From an uncultured Coprococcus sp. (lineage in GTDB: Bacteria > Bacillota > Clostridia > Lachnospirales > Lachnospiraceae), in the NCBI GenBank assembly GCA_934277375.1, contig CAKQTZ010000002.1, forward strand, positions 186,001 through 250,000: 64,000 nucleotides of DNA, written 5' to 3'. The translations under genes and the position numbers were made by a program. Below are positions 1 through 9,154 of the stretch, in pieces. Position 1 is the first letter of the stretch; the number at the start of each line of letters is the position of its first letter. The notes beneath the pieces are model-generated. The model made no database searches and was not told the origin of the DNA. It worked only from the letters and a program-made list of their open reading frames with translations.

Positions 1-1071
1 AATGCTGAGAAAGAGGGATTCACCCAGTCGGAGAAGACTGTAGGAAGAACATTTGACAATCTGTTTAACGACAACAAAGACCACAGAATCATTATTGCTA
101 CTTTTGCGTCGAATGTAGACAGAGTACAGCAGATCATAAATTCAGCGTACAAATATGGCAGAAAAGCCGTAATAGAAGGACGCAGCATGGTGAATATCAT
201 CAGCACTGCATCTGAGCTTGGCTATATAAATATCCCGGATAACACCTTGATAGATATAAGTGAGATGAAGAATTATCCGGATGAGAAGGTTGTACTTATA
301 ACAACCGGTAGTCAGGGAGAGAATATGGCGGCATTGTCAAGAATAGCTGCTTCTATCCACAACAAGATCGCCATCAAGCCCGGCGATGTGGTTATATTCA
401 GTTCACATCCGATACCGGGAAATGAAAAGGCAGTGTTTAAGGTTATAAATGAACTAGAGGCAAAGGGAGCGCATGTTATATTTGAAGATACACACGTGTC
501 GGGACATGCGTGCCGCGAGGAACTGAAGCTTATATATGCCCTGACAAAGCCTAAGTATGCAATCCCTGTTCATGGAGAATACAGACATCTTAAAAGACAT
601 GCAGAACTTGCTGTTGAGATGGGGATTCCAAAGGAAAATGTAAAGATCATGACCACTGGTGATGTCCTTGAGATCGGACAGGATGTTTTTAATGTTGTCG
701 GCAAGGTTCCGGCACAGGGAGTATTCGTAGATGGTCTTGGAGTCGGGGATGTAGGAAACATAGTACTCAGAGACAGACAGATGCTTTCACAGAATGGACT
801 TATGATCATTGTTGTTACTCTGGACAGATACAGCAACCAGCTGGTTGCCGGACCGGATATAGTATCCCGTGGATTTGTGTATGTGAGAGAGTCGGAGACA
901 CTCATGGAGGACTGTAGGATAACATGCCAGGAAGCACTGGACAGGTGTCTCAGCAGAGGCGTGACGGACTGGGGAAAGATAAAGTCTGTGATCAAAGACG
1001 ATATGAGTGAATTCCTGTGGAAGAGGACTAAGAGAAGTCCTATGATCCTTCCGATAATCACGGAAGTGTAG
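1..1071 (+). CDS. rnj: Ribonuclease J, C-terminal part (5' end outside window)
   Basis: RNase J is a metallo-beta-lactamase/beta-CASP exo- and endoribonuclease that matures and degrades RNA in Firmicutes. The frame is open from base 1, so the N-terminal metal-binding half lies outside the window and about 356 residues remain. Visible family marks are the beta-CASP stretch TTGSQGENMAALSR, the HVSGHACREEL segment and the PVHGEYRH motif that supplies a metal-ligand histidine, followed by the C-terminal domain ending in PMILPIITEV. The next gene starts 12 bases after the stop, so ylbF is probably co-transcribed. Identity is seen in the sequence; RNase J1 versus J2 cannot be decided from the fragment. 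Confidence 0.95.
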   Translation, partial: NAEKEGFTQSEKTVGRTFDNLFNDNKDHRIIIATFASNVDRVQQIINSAYKYGRKAVIEGRSMVNIISTASELGYINIPDNTLIDISEMKNYPDEKVVLITTGSQGENMAALSRIAASIHNKIAIKPGDVVIFSSHPIPGNEKAVFKVINELEAKGAHVIFEDTHVSGHACREELKLIYALTKPKYAIPVHGEYRHLKRHAELAVEMGIPKENVKIMTTGDVLEIGQDVFNVVGKVPAQGVFVDGLGVGDVGNIVLRDRQMLSQNGLMIIVVTLDRYSNQLVAGPDIVSRGFVYVRESETLMEDCRITCQEALDRCLSRGVTDWGKIKSVIKDDMSEFLWKRTKRSPMILPIITEV

Positions 1072-1083
1072 AAGGGTGATAAT

Positions 1084-1428
1084 ATGACAGATACATTAGA
1101 GCTGAGCAGGCAACTGAACGCCTGTATAAAGGATTCAGATGTGTACAAGAATTATCAGTATTGCAAAGATAAACTCAGACAGAAACCAGAAAAACTTCAG
1201 CAATTGATGGAATTTCGTAAGAAAAATTATGAGATTCAGACGAATGAAATGCTTGACAATCCATATGATGAAGTTAATAATCTATTCATGGAATATGATT
1301 CCATTGTCCATGATACCATTGTCAACGACTTTATCAGGGCGGAACAGAAGCTGGTGAGAATGATGAAGCTTGTATATGAACAGATTGCGGATGGCCTCGA
1401 TTTTGATGTCGACGAAGATACAAAGTAG
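1084..1428 (+). CDS. YlbF/YmcA family protein
   Basis: A 114-residue, mostly helical, charged protein of the YlbF/YmcA (Com_YlbF) family. In B. subtilis, YlbF, YmcA and YaaT form the Y-complex, which acts with RNase Y in mRNA maturation and affects sporulation, competence and biofilm. It lies directly downstream of an RNase J gene, which fits a role in RNA turnover (inference). Length matches the family. The ATG is preceded by AGAAGGGTGATA. I assign it to the family, not to one named B. subtilis paralogue. Confidence 0.8.
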   Translation: MTDTLELSRQLNACIKDSDVYKNYQYCKDKLRQKPEKLQQLMEFRKKNYEIQTNEMLDNPYDEVNNLFMEYDSIVHDTIVNDFIRAEQKLVRMMKLVYEQIADGLDFDVDEDTK

Positions 1429-1475
1429 CATCTACACTGGCGGGGATGTATTTGTGAACAAGGAGAATAACTATT

Positions 1476-1973
1476 ATGGCTATAGACAGTGCTAGAAGTA
1501 TGAAAAAGATCCTCAGATTTTTGTTTGGATTATTCATCAATGTATGTATACTTTTTATATTGGTTAAGGCTTTTACTTATTCGTTTGATTTCGCCTATCA
1601 GGTGTTTGCCACTAAAGCAGCAGATTCGTCGAACAACAGAAAAGTGGCGATACAGATCACTCCGGATGAGGCACTGCTCGATGTTGCGGATGCGCTCAAA
1701 AAGGCAGAGGTGATCGATGACAAATACGCGTTTATCCTGAAGGTTAGAATAGGTGGTTATGCAGGGGATATAAAACCGGGTACATACCAACTGGCACCGA
1801 GCAATACCAATAAGGAGATAATCGATATCATAACAGGTGCGGCTGATGATGCCAGCGGATCAGGCGATTCAGACAACTCATCAGGTAGCGATTCGGGAAA
1901 TACCGGCGTTGAAGATACGCAGGCTCCTGATACTGAAGAAGATAATTCGGAAAGCGAAGATACTGCTGAATAA
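1476..1973 (+). CDS. Truncated MltG/YceG-like membrane protein lacking the catalytic domain
   Basis: A 165-residue protein with one membrane helix near residues 12-36, then a short module (about 55-112) resembling the LysM-like N-terminal part of MltG/YceG endolytic transglycosylases, in which DEALLDVADALKKA and GDIKPGTYQLAPSNTNKEIIDII are recognisable. A low-complexity Ser/Asp/Glu/Gly tail follows. The YceG catalytic domain with its glutamate is absent, so it should not cut glycan strands. In B. subtilis yrrL (mltG) stands just before yrrM and yrrO, as here, which supports descent from mltG. The ATG has AAGGAG about 12 bases upstream. Short YceG-like proteins of this kind may modulate other enzymes (inference). 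Confidence 0.65.
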   Translation: MAIDSARSMKKILRFLFGLFINVCILFILVKAFTYSFDFAYQVFATKAADSSNNRKVAIQITPDEALLDVADALKKAEVIDDKYAFILKVRIGGYAGDIKPGTYQLAPSNTNKEIIDIITGAADDASGSGDSDNSSGSDSGNTGVEDTQAPDTEEDNSESEDTAE

Positions 1974-1990
1974 TTATTTGGAGAGAATAT

Positions 1991-2632
1991 ATGATAACTG
2001 ATGAACGACTTGCGTCATTTATCAATTCATTTAATACGGACTACGATGATGTGATAACATCCATCAGGAAAGAGGCAGAAGAGAACAATGTGCCGATCAT
2101 AAGACGGGAGATGGGAGAGTTCATCAGGGTGCTTATGGCGATGAACAGACCGGAGAAAGTTCTGGAGATTGGCGCGGCGATTGGCTTTTCTGCCATTTTT
2201 ATGAGTAGGTTTCTGAAAGATGGCGCACATATAACAACTATTGAAAATTATCCTCCCCGTATAGAGGAGGCAAGAAAGAATATATCAAGAGCCGGCGCGG
2301 AAGATAAGATAACATTGCTTGAGGGCGATGCACAGGATATACTTCCGGAACTTGATGACGTGTACGATTTTATATTTATGGATGCGGCGAAGGGACAGTA
2401 TGGATGCTTCTTTACAGAATCCATAAGACTGCTGAAGCGCGGTGGGGTTCTGCTCTGTGATAATGTGCTTCAGGATGGAGATGTGCTTGAGAGCAGATTT
2501 GCTGTAACCAGAAGGAACAGAACGATTCATGCAAGAATGAGAGAGTATCTGTATGATCTTACACATGACGACAGGCTGGAGACTGCAATACTCAATATAG
2601 GGGATGGCGTGAGTATTTCATTTAGAAAGTAA
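1991..2632 (+). CDS. trmR: SAM-dependent O-methyltransferase, TrmR-type (tRNA ho5U methylation)
   Basis: A 213-residue class I methyltransferase of the COG4122/catechol-O-methyltransferase family. Motif I is VLEIGAAIGFSAIF near residues 57-70 and the metal-binding stretch is FIFMDAAKGQY. The B. subtilis orthologue YrrM (TrmR) methylates 5-hydroxyuridine at wobble position 34 to mo5U. The next gene is a U32 protein of the type that makes 5-hydroxyuridine, so the pair forms one wobble-modification module (known for the family, inferred here). The start follows GGAGAGAATAT. The gene begins 17 bases after the mltG-like stop, so the operon continues. Confidence 0.85.
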   Translation: MITDERLASFINSFNTDYDDVITSIRKEAEENNVPIIRREMGEFIRVLMAMNRPEKVLEIGAAIGFSAIFMSRFLKDGAHITTIENYPPRIEEARKNISRAGAEDKITLLEGDAQDILPELDDVYDFIFMDAAKGQYGCFFTESIRLLKRGGVLLCDNVLQDGDVLESRFAVTRRNRTIHARMREYLYDLTHDDRLETAILNIGDGVSISFRK

Positions 2633-2676
2633 TATATACATTGCGAGGAAGATAAGGACGCAGGTTGGAGGACGAT

Positions 2677-3909
2677 ATGGCAAGAGAAGGAAAACCAGAA
2701 CTGCTTGTTCCGGCAGGTGGGCTGGATACACTTAAGGTGGCGGTTGATTACGGCGCAGATGCTGTATATATAGGCGGCAGGGCATTTGGACTAAGAGCGA
2801 ATGCTGATAATTTCTCGGAGGAAGAGATGCTCCGCGGGGTTGAATATGCACATGCCAGGGGGGCAAAAGTATATGTGACGGCTAATATATATGCACATAA
2901 CTATGATCTGGATGGCGCAAGAAGGTATTTTGAAGAACTGAAAACCAGTGGAGTGGATGCTGTACTGGTGTCTGATCCGGGGATGTTTATGATAGCCAGG
3001 GAAGTTATGCCTGATATGGAGATACATATAAGTACACAGGCGAACAACACTAACTACATGACGTATAGATTCTGGTATGAACATGGAGTCAGACGCGTTG
3101 TGTCAGCGAGAGAATTGTCACTTGCTGAGATTGCGCAGATAAGAGCAAACATACCGGATGATATGGAGATAGAATCATTTATCCATGGTGCCATGTGCAT
3201 ATCGTATTCCGGAAGGTGCCTGCTCAGTAATTATTTTACTGGAAGAGACGCCAATCACGGTGCATGTACCCATCCCTGCAGATGGAAGTACGCAGTGGTT
3301 GAGGAGACTAGACCTGGCGAGTATATGACCATAAATGAAGATGACAGGGGGACATATATATTTAATTCTAAGGACCTGTGTATGATAGAGCATGTACCGG
3401 AGATGATACGGGCGGGGATAGACAGCTTCAAAATAGAAGGACGTATGAAGACTGCTCTTTATGTGGCGACTGTTGCGAGAACATATAGAAAAGCAATAGA
3501 TGATTTCTATGAGTCTGAGGATACATACAGAGCAAATCTGGAGTATTACAAGAATGAGATAGCGAAGTGTACATACAGACAGTTTACTACCGGATTTTAT
3601 TTCGGAAAAACGGATGAAAACTCACAGATATATGACAATAACACATATGTGAAGAACTACACATATATAGGAACTGTCCGTGATGTCACAGACGATGGAC
3701 TTGTATGTTTTGAGCAGAAGAATAAGTTCCTTGTCGGAGAAAAGGTTGAAGCGATGGGCTTTGATGGCACAAATATAGAATGTGTGGTCAGAAATATATA
3801 CAATGAGGATGGTGAATCAATGGAATCGGCGCCACATCCGAAGCAGCCGCTCAGAGTAAGACTTGACAGACCTTTGGAGCTTGGAATGATAATCAGAAGA
3901 AAAGAGTAG
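2677..3909 (+). CDS. trhP: U32 family protein, TrhP-type tRNA hydroxylation protein
   Basis: A 410-residue peptidase-U32 family protein. The U32 signature is clear near residue 167: FIHGAMCISYSGRCLLS followed by the Cys-rich GACTHPCRWKY. Family members TrhP/YrrO (RlhA-like) take part in prephenate-dependent hydroxylation of tRNA U34 rather than proteolysis. Its partner methyltransferase trmR is immediately upstream. I chose ATG 2677 because GGAGG lies 5 bases before it; the in-frame TTG at 2665 lies inside that ribosome site. Length fits YrrO (about 420 aa). Transcription probably ends at the bidirectional hairpin just downstream. Confidence 0.88.
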   Translation: MAREGKPELLVPAGGLDTLKVAVDYGADAVYIGGRAFGLRANADNFSEEEMLRGVEYAHARGAKVYVTANIYAHNYDLDGARRYFEELKTSGVDAVLVSDPGMFMIAREVMPDMEIHISTQANNTNYMTYRFWYEHGVRRVVSARELSLAEIAQIRANIPDDMEIESFIHGAMCISYSGRCLLSNYFTGRDANHGACTHPCRWKYAVVEETRPGEYMTINEDDRGTYIFNSKDLCMIEHVPEMIRAGIDSFKIEGRMKTALYVATVARTYRKAIDDFYESEDTYRANLEYYKNEIAKCTYRQFTTGFYFGKTDENSQIYDNNTYVKNYTYIGTVRDVTDDGLVCFEQKNKFLVGEKVEAMGFDGTNIECVVRNIYNEDGESMESAPHPKQPLRVRLDRPLELGMIIRRKE

Positions 3910-3931
3910 TGCGTAATACACAATATGATAA

Positions 3932-3981
3932 AACGTAAAAGGAGGGTGTCCTGGTCAATGATCAAGACATCCTCTTAATTT
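3932..3981. terminator. Bidirectional intrinsic terminator between trhP and sigK
   Basis: Arms 3942-3954 and 3962-3974 pair over 13 positions with one mismatch and two G-T pairs. Reading leftward, the hairpin is followed by TTTT-ACG-TTTT, good for sigK. Reading rightward the tail TTAATTT is weaker. The hairpin contains the last sigK codons and its stop, so coding and termination overlap. Confidence 0.7.
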
Positions 3982-4578
3982 ACAGAGCGCTCGTTTTTCA
4001 ATGCGTGATACATATGACCTGGATATATTCAGGATATCAGCAACTTCCTTTTGCGTGAGGGGCGGCGAGCCTGTGAGGCCGTATCGCATAATGATTATAT
4101 TGCGTTCCCTGGGGGAAAGAAGCTTGTTAATACATCCTGGAATGGCATTTATGTGATCTTCCTGGATGAGTTTGTCTACAGTAGAACACCCGGAAGCTTT
4201 GATTATGTCCATTATGACGATTTCGTTACCTTCTTTGTCGGTTCCTATGGGTTCGTACATGGAAACTTCACGGCTCTTTTTTTTCTCCTGCCTGAGATTC
4301 ATCAGAAGCTCGTTTTCTATGCATTTGGCGGCGTATCCTGCGAGTTTGCATCCTTTGTCGGGCCTGTAGGTGTCTATGGCCTTTATAAGACCTATGGTAC
4401 CTATGGAGATAAGATCCTCAGAATCTCTGGTTGAGGAAGTGTATTTTCGCGCGATATGTGCAACCAGACGCAGATTGTATTCGATCAGAACTTCACGTGC
4501 GTGGGTATCGCCGGACATATATTGTCTTATATATCTGTTTTCTTCTTCGGGAGTTAGAGGTTTTTTGAATGTTTCCAT
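3955..4578 (-). CDS. sigK: Sporulation sigma factor SigK, no pro-sequence, uninterrupted
   Basis: A 207-residue sigma-70 family factor that directs late mother-cell transcription. Region 2 reads NLRLVAHIARKY and EDLISIGTIGLIKAIDTY; region 4 reads LTQKEVADILNISRSYVSRIEKRAL, both very close to SigK. From ATG 4578 (GGGAG about 9 bases upstream) the protein begins METFKKPLTPEEE, which aligns with the mature end of B. subtilis SigK. The roughly 20-residue hydrophobic pro-peptide removed by SpoIVFB is missing. The frame stays open upstream to a TTG at 4635, but that extension is hydrophilic and does not restore a pro-sequence. No skin element splits the gene. It is the only minus-strand gene in the window. 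Confidence 0.9.
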   Translation of the reverse strand: METFKKPLTPEEENRYIRQYMSGDTHAREVLIEYNLRLVAHIARKYTSSTRDSEDLISIGTIGLIKAIDTYRPDKGCKLAGYAAKCIENELLMNLRQEKKKSREVSMYEPIGTDKEGNEIVIMDIIKASGCSTVDKLIQEDHINAIPGCINKLLSPRERNIIIMRYGLTGSPPLTQKEVADILNISRSYVSRIEKRALCKLRGCLDH

Positions 4579-4766
4579 GTTGGGATGCTCCCGTCTGTTT
4601 TGACCTGGACGAAGACTTCTGTATGTGGAAGTCAACTGACCTGATATTATATTATGTTTATTGTGCAGAAATAGTGCTTATCCACTACTGAAAAAGGAAA
4701 ATGTTGATAAATATGCAAAAAAAATCCTCAAATTATGTACAAAATGTTTAAAATGTGAAAATACTG

Positions 4767-4775
4767 TGATATAAT
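4767..4775 (+). promoter_or_regulatory. Extended -10 promoter upstream of pilB
   Basis: TGA-TATAAT is an extended -10 element 57 bases before the pilB start. No good -35 hexamer lies at 17 bases, as is usual for extended -10 promoters. The 4636-4830 gap otherwise holds only AT-rich sequence. Confidence 0.5.
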
Positions 4776-4831
4776 GCACGTTAGGTATTTGTATAATTCT
4801 GCAAACAGAGAATGAGGAGGTTATTTGGAGA

Positions 4832-6574
4832 ATGCGATTAAGCGTGGGACGTAAGAAGATCAGAATAGGAGATGTCCTTGTAGCTGCGGGGGCTATTACA
4901 GAGGAACAGCTTCAGGAAGGACTTGCGAAACAGAAAGAGACTGGCAGAAAGCTTGGTAATGCACTTGTTGACCTGGGGTTCATCAGTAATGATATGCTGA
5001 TCACTGTGCTTACAACTCAGTTGGGAATTGATTATATAGAGCTTAAGGGCGCTAAGATAGAGGATAAGGTAATACATATGGTACCGGAGAGTATGGTTAC
5101 CAAGTACCAGGCAATCCCTATAGAGATAGACCCGGATAATCCTAACATCCTCAAGGTAGCTATGTCGGATCCTATGGATATCATGGCTATGGATGATATA
5201 GGCCTTGTAACAAATCTTCAGGTTGAACCTATGCTGGCATCTGAAGAAGGTATAAAGAATGCTATAGATAAGTATTATGGAAGCGCACAGGCTATGGAGG
5301 CTGCGGAGGCCTACAGACAGGAGCAGGCGAATGTTCTCGGCGGTGACGATGAGGAAGAGGGCAATGATGAGATAGACAACTCGCCTATAGTTCTGCTTGT
5401 AAAACAGATAATCGAGGGTGGAGTAAGACAGAGAGCATCTGATATACATATTGAGGCTCTTGAGAACAGTGTCAGAGTCAGATACAGAATAGATGGTGCA
5501 CTGAAACAGGTCATGACGTATGACCTCAGCATACTTGCCGGTATAACAGCGAGAATTAAGATCATCGGTGGAATGGATATAGCTGAGAAGAGAAAGCCTC
5601 AGGACGGTCGTATAACTATCATGGTGGACAGAAGAGAGTTTGATGTCCGTGTATCTATACTTCCAACCGTTTTCGGAGAGAAGACGGTTATGAGACTTAC
5701 ATCCAAGGATGGTCTTACCAAACCTAAGAGTGCCCTTGGTTTTGATTCAGAGCAGGAAAAGGTATTTGACAATATACTCAGCAACCCACATGGAATTATC
5801 CTTGTAACAGGACCTACAGGTTCGGGAAAGTCAACAACACTGTATACATCACTCAGTGAGCTCAATACAGAGGATGTTAACATTATTACGGTTGAGGACC
5901 CTGTCGAGGCAAACATAAATGGAATCAATCAGGTTCAGGTAAATAATAAGGCTGATATGACATTCGCCGCAGCACTTAGATCTATTCTCCGTCAGGATCC
6001 GGATATCATCATGATAGGAGAGATTCGAGACGGTGAGACTGCTGGAATAGCCGTTCAGGCCGCCATCACAGGACATTTGGTTGTATCAACACTCCATACG
6101 AACTCTGCCGCATCGACTATAACGCGTCTGATAGATATGGGAATAGAATCGTATATAGCAGGTGATGCGGTTGTTGGTGTTATCGCGCAGAGACTTGTGC
6201 GAAGACTTTGTACCACATGCAAACAGCCTAGATTGATTGAGGACGAAGAGAGAGTGCAGCTCGGTGTGTCGGACGATGAGGAAGACGTCATCATCTATGA
6301 GCCACAGGGATGTCCGCTGTGCAACGATACTGGATATTCAGGACGTATAGGTGTGTATGAGATGATGCCTGTATCCAGACAGCTTCAGGCAGTTATAGCT
6401 TCCGGAGCGACGGCAGATGTAATAGAGAAACAGGCATTAAAAGAGGGAATGCTCACACTTAAGATGGGAGCAGCAAAGCATGTGCTTGACGGCATCACAT
6501 CTATAGCAGAAATGAACAAGATAGTTCACAGCACGGTTACAGTTGCTGAAGGCGTGGACATGGGAGAACTTTAA
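4832..6574 (+). CDS. pilB: Type IV pilus extension ATPase PilB (GspE family)
   Basis: A 580-residue secretion ATPase that powers pilus assembly at the inner face of the membrane. The N-terminal 150 residues form an MshEN-type domain. The C-terminal motor has Walker A GPTGSGKSTT (327-336), Asp box, Walker B region and LHTNSAASTITRL. A Zn-binding Cys set (C460, C463, C494, C497) is typical of PilB/GspE and absent from PilT. The start has GAGGAGG upstream. It opens the cluster pilB-pilT-pilC-pilin and is transcribed away from sigK. Family assignment is certain; use in a pilus rather than a type II secretion system rests on the adjacent pilT. Confidence 0.95.
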   Translation: MRLSVGRKKIRIGDVLVAAGAITEEQLQEGLAKQKETGRKLGNALVDLGFISNDMLITVLTTQLGIDYIELKGAKIEDKVIHMVPESMVTKYQAIPIEIDPDNPNILKVAMSDPMDIMAMDDIGLVTNLQVEPMLASEEGIKNAIDKYYGSAQAMEAAEAYRQEQANVLGGDDEEEGNDEIDNSPIVLLVKQIIEGGVRQRASDIHIEALENSVRVRYRIDGALKQVMTYDLSILAGITARIKIIGGMDIAEKRKPQDGRITIMVDRREFDVRVSILPTVFGEKTVMRLTSKDGLTKPKSALGFDSEQEKVFDNILSNPHGIILVTGPTGSGKSTTLYTSLSELNTEDVNIITVEDPVEANINGINQVQVNNKADMTFAAALRSILRQDPDIIMIGEIRDGETAGIAVQAAITGHLVVSTLHTNSAASTITRLIDMGIESYIAGDAVVGVIAQRLVRRLCTTCKQPRLIEDEERVQLGVSDDEEDVIIYEPQGCPLCNDTGYSGRIGVYEMMPVSRQLQAVIASGATADVIEKQALKEGMLTLKMGAAKHVLDGITSIAEMNKIVHSTVTVAEGVDMGEL

Positions 6575-6643
6575 AACCGTATATAATTAAATTTATATAA
6601 AATTGAAATTATTAATGCAAAAGGGAAAGGAAGGGAACAGAAT

Positions 6644-7705
6644 ATGTTAGATATGAAGGAGTTGCTGGCGTTCTCAGTGGAAGCCAAGGCGTCGGATGTC
6701 CATATAGCAGTGGGTATACCGCCGAAGCTCAGAATCAATGGTAAACTGACTGAGGTTGAAGTACCGCCGCTTTCACCAGCTGATGCAGCAGAGGCTATTG
6801 CATCCACTATGAAGGACAGGCACAAAGCCATACTTCAGGACAGAGGAGAGGTCGATTTCTCATTTGACTCACCTGAGACAGGTCGATTCCGTGTCAATGT
6901 GTTTATGGACAGGGGAAACATGGCTGCAGCATACAGACGAGTTGAGACGCAGATCCCAAGACCTGATCAGCTTGGAATACCAAGGGAGGTTGTAGAGCTT
7001 TATAAGAGAAAGAGAGGACTTGTACTTGTAACGGGACCTACAGGATCAGGAAAGTCAACAACACTTGCTTCTATTATAAATAAGGCAAATGAGAACCTGA
7101 CTGACCACATCATTACGCTGGAGGATCCTATAGAGTACATACATCACCATAACAAGGCCATAGTAAATCAGCGAGAAGTAGGAATGGATACGCTCAGCTA
7201 TGCGAATGCGCTTAGAGCTGCACTTCGTGAGGATCCTGATATTATACTTGTAGGAGAGATGCGAGATCTTGAGACTATCTCTACAGCCATAACTGCTGCA
7301 GAGACAGGACATCTGGTTTTCTCAACACTTCATACAATAGGAGCTGCAAGTACGATCGACCGTATCATAGATATCTTCCCGACTAACCAGCAGCAGCAGG
7401 TAAGAGTCCAGCTCGCCATGGTTCTTGAGGGAGTTATATCTCAGTCACTTCTTCCAATAGCAGGTGGAAATGGACGAGTTGCAGCATTCGAGGTAATGCT
7501 TGCATCACCAGCTATTCGAAGCCTGATACGAGAGGCTAAGACGCATCAGATCCAGTCGACTATACAGACAAGCAGACAGCAGGGTATGATAACCATGGAT
7601 GATGCATTGTATGAATTATATGCATCAGGTACGGTTACAAGAGAAGTTGCAATGACATACGCACAGGACCAGCAATACCTTAGAAAGAAGATAAACGGGC
7701 AGTAA
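6644..7705 (+). CDS. pilT: Type IV pilus retraction ATPase PilT
   Basis: A 353-residue retraction motor. Walker A is GPTGSGKSTT at 131-140. The PilT hallmark AIRSLIREAKTHQI lies at 290-303; this AIRNLIRE motif separates retraction ATPases from PilB. The tetra-cysteine Zn site of PilB is absent. Presence of PilT implies dynamic pili able to retract, so twitching, adhesion or DNA uptake are possible roles (inference). It lies 69 bases after pilB, with a GGAAGGGAA ribosome site. Confidence 0.94.
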   Translation: MLDMKELLAFSVEAKASDVHIAVGIPPKLRINGKLTEVEVPPLSPADAAEAIASTMKDRHKAILQDRGEVDFSFDSPETGRFRVNVFMDRGNMAAAYRRVETQIPRPDQLGIPREVVELYKRKRGLVLVTGPTGSGKSTTLASIINKANENLTDHIITLEDPIEYIHHHNKAIVNQREVGMDTLSYANALRAALREDPDIILVGEMRDLETISTAITAAETGHLVFSTLHTIGAASTIDRIIDIFPTNQQQQVRVQLAMVLEGVISQSLLPIAGGNGRVAAFEVMLASPAIRSLIREAKTHQIQSTIQTSRQQGMITMDDALYELYASGTVTREVAMTYAQDQQYLRKKINGQ

Positions 7706-7722
7706 GACATGGGAAAATGTCT
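7705..7722. repeat. GACAT/ATGTC dyad after pilT
   Basis: AGACAT-N6-ATGTCT, a perfect 6-bp inverted repeat overlapping the pilT stop. No T-run follows, so it is a poor terminator. It is one of three similar dyads in the gaps of the pilus locus. The rest of the pilT-pilC gap (7723-7923) is AT-rich, with a TATAAT at 7840-7845 lacking a convincing -35. Confidence 0.35.
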
Positions 7723-7923
7723 GGTAATATGGTAATATATGGAATAATAGATAAATCTGATTGTGCATATATGCCAAAATATAACGTGCAAATAATTAAA
7801 TGTTGATTAAAATTGATTAGTATAGTAAGATATTTTACATATAATTTATGTTGCAATATTGCGCTTTTAAAGCCTTGCATCATGAAAACGTAAGAATATT
7901 AAGATTGGGTCGGAGGAGAGACA

Positions 7924-9132
7924 ATGGCAGTATTTAATTACAAGGTTGTTGACAGAGATGGTAAGAACAAAAAAGGTACCATCGAGGCCCCTAACAGAGA
8001 CGGTGCTGAGAAAAAGTTGAAGTCAGAAGGATACTCTATCATGAGTCTGACGGAACAGAGCAGTCCGCTTGGGGGTATTGGATTTAAGAAGAAAGTCAAG
8101 TCGAGAGATTTGGGAGTCTTCTGTAAGCAGTTCTCAGCGGTCATCAAAGCTGGTGTTACTATCATATCAGCACTTGAACTTATGGGGGATCAGATTGAGA
8201 ACAAAACACTAAGAAAGGCTATCGCAGATGCCCGTACATATGTAGAAAAAGGTGGTACGCTTGCAGATGCATTCAGGGTTAATCCTGATGTATTCCCACC
8301 TATCATGATCAACATGGTTGCAGCAGGAGAGATGTCAGGTAATCTGGAGATATGTCTTGACAGACTGGTAGAACATTTCGAGAAGGACAATGCGTTATCA
8401 TCCAAGATAAAGGGTGCCATGACATATCCTATCGTAGTTCTCTGTGTTATGGTCATAGTAATTATAGTTGTGCTGGTAGCCGTTATACCTAATTTCGCCA
8501 GCATGTTCGATGAGATGGGGACACAGCTTCCGCTTGCAACGCGTATAATGATGGCGGCTGCAGATTTCGTTAAGTATAAGTGGTGGCTTCTCATAATTAT
8601 AGTTGCAGCCATCGTGTTCGGTATCAAGTTCTTCAAGAAGACACCGTTCGGCGAGCAGCTATTTGCCAACATAGGACTTAAAGCTCCTATATTTGGTAAT
8701 CTGAATATCAAGACAGCATGTTCAAGATTTGCAAGAACCATGAGTACTCTGATGGCATCAGGTATATCCATGATAGATGCAGTTGAGCAGGTTGCCAAGA
8801 TGATGGATAACAAGATCATCAGGGATGGCCTTATGGATGCAAAGACACAGGTTGCAAAGGGTGTTCCACTTTCAAAGCCACTTAAGGATATGTCGATGCT
8901 TCCACCGATGCTCTCAGCTATGACTAAGATCGGTGAGGAGACAGGAGATATAGAGGAGATGCTCAGTAAGGTTGCTGACTACTACGATGAAGAGGTTGAG
9001 GCAGCAACAAATGCACTTACATCAGCTATGGAGCCGCTTATCATGGTTCTGCTTGCAGGTGTTGTTGGAATGATCGTTGCCGCTGTATACGGACCTATCA
9101 TGAGCATGTACAACGCTATGGATTCGGTATAA
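7924..9132 (+). CDS. pilC: Type IV pilus platform protein PilC (GspF family)
   Basis: A 402-residue inner-membrane platform protein. It has two repeated GspF cytoplasmic domains (about 68-192 and 270-392), each followed by hydrophobic segments: about 165-200, 215-235 and a C-terminal helix near 372-395 (EPLIMVLLAGVVGMIVAAVY). PilC couples the PilB/PilT motors to pilin extraction and insertion. The start follows CGGAGGAGAGACA. Length and topology are standard for the family. The gene ends 188 bases before the major pilin. Confidence 0.95.
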   Translation: MAVFNYKVVDRDGKNKKGTIEAPNRDGAEKKLKSEGYSIMSLTEQSSPLGGIGFKKKVKSRDLGVFCKQFSAVIKAGVTIISALELMGDQIENKTLRKAIADARTYVEKGGTLADAFRVNPDVFPPIMINMVAAGEMSGNLEICLDRLVEHFEKDNALSSKIKGAMTYPIVVLCVMVIVIIVVLVAVIPNFASMFDEMGTQLPLATRIMMAAADFVKYKWWLLIIIVAAIVFGIKFFKKTPFGEQLFANIGLKAPIFGNLNIKTACSRFARTMSTLMASGISMIDAVEQVAKMMDNKIIRDGLMDAKTQVAKGVPLSKPLKDMSMLPPMLSAMTKIGEETGDIEEMLSKVADYYDEEVEAATNALTSAMEPLIMVLLAGVVGMIVAAVYGPIMSMYNAMDSV

Positions 9133-9154
9133 AATACCGGGTTGATATAGAAAA

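Noticed and set aside
570..1148. 192-codon minus-strand frame over RNase J
   Set aside because: Antisense shadow; crosses from RNase J into ylbF and matches no family.
4838..5449. 203-codon open frame on the minus strand inside pilB
   Set aside because: Antisense shadow of the PilB N-terminal domain; Tyr/Ile/Leu/His-rich with no recognisable family.
8190..8819. 209-codon open frame on the minus strand inside pilC
   Set aside because: Antisense to a well-conserved gene, Ile/Ser/Thr-rich shadow composition, no ribosome site.
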